Of a stretch of DNA of 6,592 bases, positions 1-6,254 are shown in pieces (the first letter of the stretch is position 1; the number at the start of each line of letters is the position of its first letter). The stretch comes from Pseudomonadales bacterium. Lineage in GTDB: Bacteria; Pseudomonadota; Gammaproteobacteria; Steroidobacterales; Steroidobacteraceae. The DNA is taken from the NCBI GenBank assembly GCA_020442965.1, contig JAGRJB010000279.1:1-6592 (forward strand). The letters run 5' to 3'. A program made the translations under genes and the position numbers. A model generated the notes under the pieces. The model did no database searches and was not told the origin of the DNA. It saw nothing but the letters and a program-made list of their open reading frames with translations.

Positions 1-769
1 TGTGCATCGCGCTGCCCGGTTCCTTCGCGTGAGGCTTGGCCATGAATGTTGCATACATCTTGTGGCGCAGCGCCGCTTCACGTGCCGTGCGTTTGAACAA
101 GAAGGCCTGATCCGCGAGTTCGAGGGCGTTGCCGTGCAGCAGATTGATCTCCATCTGCGCGGCCCCATCCTCGTGAATCAGCGTATCGATCTCGATATCC
201 TGATCCTCGCAGAATTGATACATGTCATCGAACAACGGATCGAACTCATTGACGGCCGCGATGCTGTAGGACTGACGACCCGACTCGGGCCGCCCGGAAC
301 GTCCGACCGGCGGCTTCAATGGGTAGTCAGCGTCCAGATTCGGTTCGACCAGGTAGAACTCGAGTTCGGGTGCCACGATCGGATCCCAGCCGCGCTCCGC
401 ATACAACTCCATGATTTTGCGCAACACGCCGCGCGGTGCCATACCGACTGGCCGCCCGTCCGCGTAAAAGCAGTCATGGATGACCTGCGCGGTGGGTTCC
501 GCGGCCCAAGGCACGCGGCGCACCGTCTTGGGATCCGCCTTCAGCACGATGTCCATTTCAGTCGGGCTCATCGCGATGTCCGCATCGACCGGCCAATCGC
601 CGGTCACGGTCTGCAGGAAAATACTCTCGGGCAAGCGCATGCCCTCGTCTTCCGCGAACTTCGCGGCTGGCATGATCTTGCCGCGCGCGATGCCCGCCAT
701 GTCGGGAATGATCGCTTCGACCTCGGAGATTCCGTGGTCGTGCAGGAATTGTCTGATCTCATTCGCCAT
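1..769 (-). CDS. Glutamine synthetase-like gamma-glutamyl-amine ligase (PuuA/SpuB-type paralogue), 3' end cut by window edge
   Basis: The reading frame opens at the ATG at 769 and stays open through 256 codons to the left edge, so the C-terminal part is missing; family members are about 450 residues. Seen in the translation: an N-terminal beta-grasp region (about 1-105) with MAGIARGK near 24-31, then the start of the catalytic domain with PELEFYL (E135, E137), HEDGAAQMEINL (E200, E207) and FMAKPH followed by EPGSAMH (H256). These match the metal and glutamate ligands of the glutamine synthetase fold. The Asp/Ser loop (FDGSS) that holds ammonium in true GlnA is not visible, which fits an amine acceptor. 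It starts 2 bases after puuD ends, and AGG in the last puuD sense codon serves as ribosome binding site, so the two are very probably cotranscribed. In Pseudomonas, a similar hydrolase and ligase pair (spuA/spuB) sits in a polyamine locus (from memory). The exact amine (putrescine, another polyamine or a monoamine) cannot be read from the sequence. Class confidence is high, substrate confidence low. Confidence 0.93.
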   Translation of the reverse strand, partial: MANEIRQFLHDHGISEVEAIIPDMAGIARGKIMPAAKFAEDEGMRLPESIFLQTVTGDWPVDADIAMSPTEMDIVLKADPKTVRRVPWAAEPTAQVIHDCFYADGRPVGMAPRGVLRKIMELYAERGWDPIVAPELEFYLVEPNLDADYPLKPPVGRSGRPESGRQSYSIAAVNEFDPLFDDMYQFCEDQDIEIDTLIHEDGAAQMEINLLHGNALELADQAFLFKRTAREAALRHKMYATFMAKPHAKEPGSAMH

Positions 770-771
770 AA

Positions 772-1578
772 CTACCTACTTTCCAAACGCGCGCGTGCCG
801 CGGCACCAAACGCCGCAAACAACGCACGCGAAAACGAATTGCTCATGACCTGCCACTCAGGATGCCATTGCACGCCGATCGCAAATCGGGGCGCCGCGCC
901 AACATGAAAAGCTTCGATGATCCCATCCGGGGCGCGTGCATCGACTAACAGGCCGTCACCGAGGCGGTTGACGCCCTGTGAGTGTAGCGAGTTCACGCGC
1001 GGCCGCATCTGCGCGGCCATCTGCAGGAGCGAGCTCGAGTGCTCGATGACGATTTCATGTGCCGGACCGTACTGCACTTCCACTGGCAGCTCCTTGTCCT
1101 CACGGTGATCGAGATGGCCCGGCAATTCCTGAACCTTCTGGTGCAGCGTGCCGCCGAATGCGACGTTCATTTCCTGAAAGCCGCGACAAATGCCGAGCAC
1201 CGGGATGCCACGTTCCACCGCCGCCGGGAACAGGGCGAGAGTCGTCTCGTCGCGATGCGCATCGTGCGCCGTACCCGGCTCACTGGGCGCGCCCTGGTAG
1301 CGGTGTGGCTCAACGTTCGAGGGGCTGCCGGTGAAGAGCAGCCCATCGACGTGCTCGAGCACCTCGTCCAGCTCCAGGGCGGGCTTGAGTACCGGAATCA
1401 AAAACGGCAATGCGCCAGCCGCCTTGACGACCGCGTCGATGTATTTCTCACCGACAGCGTGAAACGGATGCTGACCGATCATGCGACGATCAGCCGGAAT
1501 TCCGATGACAGGGCGTTGCGGCGACATAACTTCATGCTCAGCGCGGCTGAGCGGCAGGATATTCTTGTGCGGTTGCAT
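772..1578 (-). CDS. puuD: Gamma-glutamyl-gamma-aminobutyrate hydrolase (PuuD, class I glutamine amidotransferase fold)
   Basis: Cytosolic hydrolase expected to cut gamma-glutamyl-GABA into glutamate and GABA, the last step of the Puu putrescine route. The 268-residue product has the C26/GATase1 triad: nucleophile C131 in GICRGFQE, with H239 and E241 in QWHPEW. The PuuD-typical stretches FTGSPSNVEPHRY (82-94) and DHREDKELPVE (157-167) closely follow E. coli PuuD as I remember it (254 aa; C114, H222, E224). The ATG at 1578 is chosen because AGGCGG lies 7 bases upstream on the minus strand. An alternative ATG at 1527 (residue 18) gives 251 residues and fits the E. coli N-terminus better, so the first 17 residues are uncertain. 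No signal peptide or membrane segment is seen. It is the first gene of the leftward unit, divergent from puuA, and its TAG is followed after 2 bases by the ATG of the ligase gene. Confidence 0.94.
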   Translation of the reverse strand: MQPHKNILPLSRAEHEVMSPQRPVIGIPADRRMIGQHPFHAVGEKYIDAVVKAAGALPFLIPVLKPALELDEVLEHVDGLLFTGSPSNVEPHRYQGAPSEPGTAHDAHRDETTLALFPAAVERGIPVLGICRGFQEMNVAFGGTLHQKVQELPGHLDHREDKELPVEVQYGPAHEIVIEHSSSLLQMAAQMRPRVNSLHSQGVNRLGDGLLVDARAPDGIIEAFHVGAAPRFAIGVQWHPEWQVMSNSFSRALFAAFGAAARARLESR

Positions 1579-1585
1579 GTGCGCA

Positions 1586-1591
1586 CCGCCT
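1586..1591 (-). promoter_or_regulatory. Ribosome binding site of puuD
   Basis: AGGCGG on the minus strand lies 7 bases before the ATG at 1578 and supports that start over the internal ATG at 1527. It partly overlaps a short palindrome, GCCTGAGGC (1588-1596). Confidence 0.5.
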
Positions 1592-1670
1592 GAGGCATTA
1601 GACCACAGGGCCGCTGGACACGCGATTGCTGCATCACAACATTTGTTTGCGGGGGCCTGCTGCGGCGCTT

Positions 1671-1683
1671 ATTCTCGATTCTC
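1671..1683 (+). repeat. Short tandem repeat ATTCTC-G-ATTCTC abutting the puuA start
   Basis: ATTCTC at 1671-1676 is repeated at 1678-1683 with one G between, and the second copy touches the puuA ATG. It occupies the place where a Shine-Dalgarno sequence would be expected; none is present. It may be chance or a half-site pair for a regulator. Confidence 0.4.
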
Positions 1684-3054
1684 ATGACGAACGGATACCA
1701 ACGCGAGCTCGCTGAATTCCTGGCCGGTCGCCCGGCAACGCGGTTCGTAGACGTGTTTCTCAACGATCTCAATACGGTCGAACGCGGCAAGCGTATCGAC
1801 CGTGCGTCCATTGCGGCCGTATATGAACGTGGCATGCCGCTGCCGGGCTCCATGTTCGCGCTCGATGTACTTGGAGGTACGGTGCAAGCGAGCGGACTCG
1901 GCTTTGATGACGGCGACGCGGATCGTCCCTGCTTGCCCATAGCCGGCACGCTGTTCGACGTGCCGTGGCTCGCCGATGACGTGGCCCAGCTACAAGTCAC
2001 GATGCACGAGGCCGATGGCAGACCATTCTTCGGTGATCCGCGTCACGTGCTCACGAACGTGCTGGAGAAGCTGGCGCAGCTCGAGCTAACCCCGGTCGTT
2101 GCGATCGAGTTCGAGTTTTACTTCGTCGACCGTGAGCGGACAGCGGCCGGCCTGCCGCAACCGCCGCGATCGCCTTTGACCGGCCGCCGCGAGCACAAGA
2201 CACAGATCAATTCGATGCACAATCTCGACGCGTACTCCGCCGTGTTGGCCGAGATCGACTGCGTCTGCTCAGCTCAGGGTGTGCCGGCGACAACGGCGCT
2301 TGCGGAATACGGACCGGGACAGTACGAGGTCAACCTGCGCCACTCGGCCGATGCGCTGCGTGCGTGCGACGAGGCGTTGCGGTTCAAACGCATCGTGAAG
2401 GCGGTGGCACGGCGCCATGGCATGGACGCGACGTTCCTGCCCAAGCCATATCGCGACATGGCGGGCAGCGGCCTGCACGTCCACGTCAGCATTACTGATC
2501 ATGCCGGGCGCAACATCTTCGGGAGCGACCAGCCCGAGCACTGCGCCGTATTGCGCCACGCCATTGCAGGTACCCTAACTACGCTCGCCGATGGCACGGC
2601 GATCTGCGCGCCCGGTCCGAATTCCTACCGCCGGTTCCGCCCCGAGGCCTATGTTCCGCTACACGCCGCATGGTCGATCAACAACCGCGGCACGGCGATT
2701 CGGATTCCCGCCAGCGATGCGGCCAACTGCAGAATTGAACATCGACTCGCTGGCGCCGACGCCAATCCCTATCTACTCGTTGCCTGGGTACTGGCAGGCA
2801 TCCATCACGGCATAACACAACGGCTCGAGCCGCCGCCGGCCCTGTCGGGCAATGCGTATCGTACTGACCCCGGCGAACCGCTACCCACACACTGGGATAC
2901 AGCGATAGCACGGCTCGCGACTAGTGACTGCGCGCGCACCTATCTCGGTGAGCGGTTCACTGATCTCTATTGCACGGTCAAGCGCGCCGAGCTGGCAGAG
3001 TTCTCCAGCCATGTCACGCCACTTGAAATCGACTGGTACATGGGCCCGCTATAG
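1684..3054 (+). CDS. puuA: Gamma-glutamylputrescine synthetase (glutamine synthetase superfamily)
   Basis: Expected to ligate glutamate to putrescine with ATP, giving gamma-glutamylputrescine, the first Puu step, in the cytosol. The 456-residue product (E. coli PuuA 472) has a beta-grasp N-domain (about 1-110) with RFVDVFLNDLN and RGKRI (20-38), then the catalytic domain: IEFEFYFVD (E142, E144), AEYGPGQYEVNL (E208, E215), FLPKPY then GSGLHVH (261-267, H265), NSYRRFRP (313-320), and RIEHRLAGADANPYL (E352, R354). Positions corresponding to the GS metal, glutamate and phosphate-binding residues are therefore filled. YLGERF near the C-terminus is also shared with E. coli PuuA. The ammonium-holding FDGSS loop of true GlnA is replaced by PGSMFALD (54-61), as suits an amine acceptor. 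The ATG at 1684 lacks a clear ribosome binding site, but the next in-frame ATG is about 50 codons in and would remove conserved sequence. puuB follows after 3 bases. It differs clearly from the second ligase at the left edge. Confidence 0.94.
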   Translation: MTNGYQRELAEFLAGRPATRFVDVFLNDLNTVERGKRIDRASIAAVYERGMPLPGSMFALDVLGGTVQASGLGFDDGDADRPCLPIAGTLFDVPWLADDVAQLQVTMHEADGRPFFGDPRHVLTNVLEKLAQLELTPVVAIEFEFYFVDRERTAAGLPQPPRSPLTGRREHKTQINSMHNLDAYSAVLAEIDCVCSAQGVPATTALAEYGPGQYEVNLRHSADALRACDEALRFKRIVKAVARRHGMDATFLPKPYRDMAGSGLHVHVSITDHAGRNIFGSDQPEHCAVLRHAIAGTLTTLADGTAICAPGPNSYRRFRPEAYVPLHAAWSINNRGTAIRIPASDAANCRIEHRLAGADANPYLLVAWVLAGIHHGITQRLEPPPALSGNAYRTDPGEPLPTHWDTAIARLATSDCARTYLGERFTDLYCTVKRAELAEFSSHVTPLEIDWYMGPL

Positions 3055-3057
3055 CGC

Positions 3058-4344
3058 GTGAGCAGCAGCAATGACAACTACTATCTGGTCAATGCGGGCG
3101 CGCCGCCTGAACGACCGCCGCTCGCGGGCGACGTCAGCACTGACGTGTGCATCGTTGGCGGCGGCATTGCGGGCTCCTCGGCGGCGCTGCATCTGGCCGA
3201 ACGCGGGTATCGCGTCACGCTCGTGGAGGCCGAACGGGTGGGGTTCGGCGCGTCCGGGCGTAGCGGGGCGCAGGCGATCTTCGGCTACGCGTGCGGACAG
3301 GAGAAGCTGCAGCGGCAACTGGGCGCGGCCGCCGCTCGTCAGATGTGGGATATCTCGGTCGAGGGGCTCGCGCTGCTGCACGAGTTGATCGCCCGACATC
3401 AGATCGCCTGCGACTACGTCAGCGGCCAGATGCACGTCGCGATCAAACCGCGACAGGAACGGGAACTACGTGCTGAAGTCGACGACCTGCGGCAACGCTA
3501 CGACTACTCGTCCGTGCGCTACCTCGAGCGCGACGAAACGCGCCGCGTCGTCGCGAGCGACCGCTATACCGGCGCCCTGTATGACAGCAACAGCGGTCAC
3601 TTGCAGCCGCTCAAGTACACGCGCGGACTTGCGGCGGCCGCCGAGCGGTCTGGCGCCACGATCTTCGAGAAGAGCCGCGTCGTGGGTCTGGAGTTGGGCC
3701 GAGATGCCACTGCGCGCTCGATCGTCCGCACTGAATCGGGTAGCGTCGCTGCGCAATATGTCGTCCTCTGTGGCAATGCGCTACTCGGAACGCTCGTACC
3801 GCAGCTTGCCTGCAAGATCATGGCGGTCGGGACCTATATCGTCGCCACCGAGTCACTCGGCGAAGAGCGTGCCCGTGCGCTCATCACTAACAATGCTGCC
3901 GTGACCGATATCAACTGGATTCTGGACTACTTTCGCCGCTCTGCGGATCATCGGCTCTTGTTCGGTGGCCGGGTGAGCTACTCTGGGCTGGATGAATTCT
4001 CATCCGCCGCCGCGACGCGCTCGCGCATGATCGCGGTCTTCCCGCAGCTGGCGGACGTGCCCATCGCGTACGCCTGGGGCGGCTACGTCGATATCACGAT
4101 GAGCCGAGCGCCACATTTTGGCCGGCTCGCCCCCAACGCATACTTTCTGCAAGGCTTCTCCGGACACGGTATTACGCTCACCGGCATCGCCGGCAAGTTG
4201 GTAGCTGAGGCGGTTGCGGGATCGGCGGAGCGCTTTGACTTGTTCGCCCAGCTACAGCACAGCGATTTCCCGGGAGGCAAGCTGTTGCGCCGCCCCGCCC
4301 TGGTGCTGGCCATGCTCTACTACCGACTGCGCGACCTGCTCTAA
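3058..4344 (+). CDS. puuB: Gamma-glutamylputrescine oxidase, FAD-dependent (DAO family)
   Basis: Expected to oxidise gamma-glutamylputrescine with O2 to gamma-glutamyl-gamma-aminobutyraldehyde, ammonia and H2O2, the second Puu step. The 428-residue product (E. coli 426) begins its FAD-binding Rossmann fold at DVCIVGGGIAGSSAALHLAE (29-48, GxGxxG at 34-39), with E57 as likely ribose ligand and GFGASGRSG (62-70). Stretches nearly shared with E. coli PuuB, from memory, are ASDRYTGAL, DYFRRSADHRLLFGG, GFSGHGIT (366-373) and the tail FPGGKLLRRP followed by YYRLRDLL. No signal peptide is seen. The start is a GTG three bases after the puuA TAG with no clear ribosome binding site, which suggests translational coupling with puuA. 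No ATG alternative lies before the Rossmann motif. The gene ends 52 bases from the convergent DUF885 gene. The aldehyde product needs a PuuC-type dehydrogenase not found in this window. Confidence 0.95.
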   Translation: MSSSNDNYYLVNAGAPPERPPLAGDVSTDVCIVGGGIAGSSAALHLAERGYRVTLVEAERVGFGASGRSGAQAIFGYACGQEKLQRQLGAAAARQMWDISVEGLALLHELIARHQIACDYVSGQMHVAIKPRQERELRAEVDDLRQRYDYSSVRYLERDETRRVVASDRYTGALYDSNSGHLQPLKYTRGLAAAAERSGATIFEKSRVVGLELGRDATARSIVRTESGSVAAQYVVLCGNALLGTLVPQLACKIMAVGTYIVATESLGEERARALITNNAAVTDINWILDYFRRSADHRLLFGGRVSYSGLDEFSSAAATRSRMIAVFPQLADVPIAYAWGGYVDITMSRAPHFGRLAPNAYFLQGFSGHGITLTGIAGKLVAEAVAGSAERFDLFAQLQHSDFPGGKLLRRPALVLAMLYYRLRDLL

Positions 4345-4396
4345 CGATACCTTCGTACCCGAGCGTCGGTCGCGCATTGGGTTCAGCCGCGAATGA

Positions 4397-6154
4397 TCAG
4401 CGGCTCGGAACGAACTCGGTCATCACCGCCTGGCGCAGCAGATCGGGCGGCAGCAGGCCCTGCGCCAGCACGAAATCGTTGAAAGCTTTTCGATCAAACT
4501 TGCCGCCCAGCGCCAACTGCGCGCGCTGCCGCGTTTCCATCAGTCGTTGGTAGCCGTAGAAGTACGACGTGGCCTGGCCCGGTGCGCGAAAAGTGTAACG
4601 CTGGACTTCCTGGGCCGCCATACCTTCTGACAACCCCACTTCGTTCATCAGGAACGCCTTCACGCCGTCAGGAGCTATTTGCCCCAGATTGACCATTGGA
4701 TCCAGGAACGCCCGTGCCGCTCGATGTGCGCGCATCATCAAAGTAAACAACTGGCCATCGGCTGGTTCATAGGGCTGCACCTCGGCTTCAGCGTACAGCG
4801 CCCAGCCTTCGGCGTTCACGCTGTTGAATGCGAACACCGCGCGCGCGATGGATACGCCCGATTCGATCATCTTGGCGAATTGCAGCTCATGTCCGGGCCG
4901 CGCCTCGTGCGCGGTCAGCGTCCAGGTAATTGCCGGGTGAGTAAAATCATCGAACGCCAAAGACTTGCCGCTGGCATCCGGCGACATGCCGGTCGTCAGC
5001 ACAAACTCACCGTACTCACCGGTGTTACCGATCAGGCGCGGCGGTGACATGTGTGGGGCTGGTTGCTGCGCGTTCTCGGCCGCTGTCGCAACGCGGATCG
5101 AAGCGGCTCGGTCTGGCAGCGAGACGATGTCTTCCTTGCGGATGATCGCTTCAATCTCGGCCAGCCGCTGCTTGTAGAGCGGCAGCACGTCGCTCGGCGC
5201 GATCTGCTGCAACTTCAATTGGCGTATGACGGCGCGATAGTCACGATCCTTGAGCCCGTTCTCCTTGGCGACCTGTGCCGCCGTGATCGACATCTCGACG
5301 CGGAGCTCGGCAAAAGCGATCAACGCGCGCGAGATCAATTCTTCCGGTGGAATGTCGACACCGACCTGGCGCAAGTTGTCCGCATAGACCTCCGGCGGCA
5401 GCCGACTATCGGTACGAGCGCGCGGCAAAATATCGCTCTTCAGCCAGCTGTTGTAGTCGATGAGTTGTCGCGTGAGCGCGGCGTAGCTCCGCTCCCACCC
5501 CTTGAGTTTGCTCTTGACTAACAGCTCGCGCATGCCGCTGATCAGCGCCGGAGCGCTGTTCAAGGCCTGCTCGACCTCGCCGCGGTACGGGCCGAGCAGT
5601 TTGTCGTCCGCCTTGATGCGCTCTAGCGTACGCTCGCGTGCCAATTCCGTTACTGGCTTGAATCCGCGCTCCAGTCCAGCGTACTTACGCAGACGTACCA
5701 GCAGGGATTTCTGTTGTGCCGCCGGCACTCGCGGATCGAGCGTCGCCCGCGTCACACCGAACAACATCGACGTTAGATCGATGAACGGGAAAAAGTACTT
5801 GCGTTCGAGCGCGTTGCTCGTGATCGAGTCCTGCGCGGCGCCAATCAAGATTTCGAGATCCTGCTTGACCTTGGAGTCCTGTTCGGTCGCCAGTCGCTGC
5901 CGATACTGCTCGATCACCGCGCGATAGTCGGCCTGCTCGGCATCGAACTTATCGCGTGACAGGTCGGCTATTTTTTCCTCGTAGCCGTCGACGCCGATGC
6001 GGGTCGCCGACTCCGGGCTGTACTTGGCCATCAACTGCAGCAGCAGCCGGGAGTTCTCGTTGCTGCGGGCAATCCATGCGGGCTCCGCCGCGAACGCGGC
6101 CTGTGCAACGACGATTGCAACGACAGCCAAGGACAGCGACTTCAAGCTCTTCAT
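4397..6154 (-). CDS. Exported DUF885 family protein, putative zinc metallohydrolase
   Basis: The 585-residue product starts with a clear Sec signal peptide: MKSLKSLSLAVVAIVVAQ, then AFA as signal peptidase I site near residue 22, so the mature protein should be periplasmic or secreted. No lipobox is seen. The middle (about 150-345) is largely charged and helical-looking. The C-terminal half carries the DUF885 (PF05960) hallmarks: TAHEARPGHELQ (H416, E417, H422), NAEGWALYAEAE with E449 as probable third metal ligand, and PGQATSYFYGYQ (525-536). The HExxPGH plus downstream Glu pattern suggests a metallopeptidase-like enzyme; the substrate is unknown. The ATG at 6154 is preferred because GAGGA lies 8 bases upstream and it places the signal peptide at the very N-terminus. 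A TTG at 6202 would add 16 residues in front of it and has little support. The gene lies 100 bases downstream of the thiolase on the same strand, so shared transcription is possible but not shown. I see no functional link to the puu genes. Confidence 0.93.
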   Translation of the reverse strand: MKSLKSLSLAVVAIVVAQAAFAAEPAWIARSNENSRLLLQLMAKYSPESATRIGVDGYEEKIADLSRDKFDAEQADYRAVIEQYRQRLATEQDSKVKQDLEILIGAAQDSITSNALERKYFFPFIDLTSMLFGVTRATLDPRVPAAQQKSLLVRLRKYAGLERGFKPVTELARERTLERIKADDKLLGPYRGEVEQALNSAPALISGMRELLVKSKLKGWERSYAALTRQLIDYNSWLKSDILPRARTDSRLPPEVYADNLRQVGVDIPPEELISRALIAFAELRVEMSITAAQVAKENGLKDRDYRAVIRQLKLQQIAPSDVLPLYKQRLAEIEAIIRKEDIVSLPDRAASIRVATAAENAQQPAPHMSPPRLIGNTGEYGEFVLTTGMSPDASGKSLAFDDFTHPAITWTLTAHEARPGHELQFAKMIESGVSIARAVFAFNSVNAEGWALYAEAEVQPYEPADGQLFTLMMRAHRAARAFLDPMVNLGQIAPDGVKAFLMNEVGLSEGMAAQEVQRYTFRAPGQATSYFYGYQRLMETRQRAQLALGGKFDRKAFNDFVLAQGLLPPDLLRQAVMTEFVPSR

Positions 6155-6156
6155 AT

Positions 6157-6167
6157 GAGGAATCCTC
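6157..6167 (-). promoter_or_regulatory. Ribosome binding site of the DUF885 gene inside a palindrome
   Basis: On the minus strand GAGGATTCCTC is an exact inverted repeat (GAGGA/TCCTC around one base). Its left half, GAGGA (6167-6163), is the Shine-Dalgarno sequence, 8 bases before the ATG at 6154. It decides the start. In RNA it could form at most a 4 bp stem with a 3-base loop, which would partly cover the site. Confidence 0.55.
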
Positions 6168-6207
6168 GGGAAAACGCTTTCAACATGGCGCGCAGGGTAC
6201 AAGCTTG

Positions 6208-6247
6208 CGGCGCATCGCCGAAACTCACGACCGACTGACGCCAGTCG
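6208..6247 (-). terminator. Two short hairpins between thiolase and DUF885 genes, possible weak terminator
   Basis: CGACTG-ACGC-CAGTCG (6232-6247, 6 bp stem, 4-base loop) begins 7 bases after the thiolase stop codon. A second, CGGCG-CAT-CGCCG (6208-6220, 5 bp stem, 3-base loop), follows 11 bases on. Neither is followed by a U-tract on the minus strand, so a classic intrinsic terminator is not supported; they may attenuate transcription, protect the mRNA 3' end, or be chance. Confidence 0.25.
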
Positions 6248-6254
6248 CAGCGGT

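Larger units (their letters stand above)
1579..1683. promoter_or_regulatory. Divergent control region between puuD and puuA
   Basis: This 105 bp gap lies between the two divergent start codons, so it should hold the promoters for both arms. Minus strand: TCTAAT (1602-1597) resembles a -10 box (5 of 6), but no convincing -35 lies 16-18 bases upstream. Plus strand: TATTCT (1670-1675) is a weak -10 candidate with a poor -35 (TTTGCG, 1646-1651, 18 bp spacer). A relatively AT-rich stretch (about 1623-1649) sits in the middle between GC-rich flanks. I do not recognise a specific operator; E. coli PuuR controls puu genes from their promoter regions, but I cannot match its site with confidence. The divergent layout is direct evidence; the promoter elements are inference. 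Confidence 0.5.

Noticed and set aside
2..907. A 301-codon open frame on the plus strand
   Set aside because: It is antisense to the left-edge ligase and the end of puuD, both of which have clear family motifs. It shows no recognisable motif and is explained by GC-rich codon bias mirrored on the opposite strand.
1039..1593. A 184-codon open frame on the plus strand
   Set aside because: It lies wholly opposite puuD apart from its last few codons, with an unstructured Arg-rich translation; a shadow frame.
2857..2862. Tyr392 of puuA near the place of the adenylylated Tyr397 of GlnA, hinting at GlnE control
   Set aside because: The surrounding NLYDLP motif of GlnA is absent, the remembered E. 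coli PuuA lacks a Tyr there, and the alignment in this loop is loose.
4345..4396. Possible bidirectional terminator between puuB and the DUF885 gene
   Set aside because: The best stem is CCGA-GCG-TCGG (4359-4369), only 4 bp with no T-tract on either strand, too weak to call although termination is expected somewhere here.
5051..5521. A 156-codon open frame on the plus strand
   Set aside because: It is antisense to the conserved DUF885 gene, with no domain or start signal that I can see.
6178..6183. TTGAAA on the minus strand as -35 box for the DUF885 gene
   Set aside because: A -10 box at normal spacing would fall on the ribosome binding site and start codon, and no TATAAT-like hexamer is there.
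6155..6202. Longer DUF885 product starting at the TTG at 6202
   Set aside because: It would put 16 residues before the signal peptide, uses a rare start codon, and ignores the well-placed GAGGA before the ATG at 6154.
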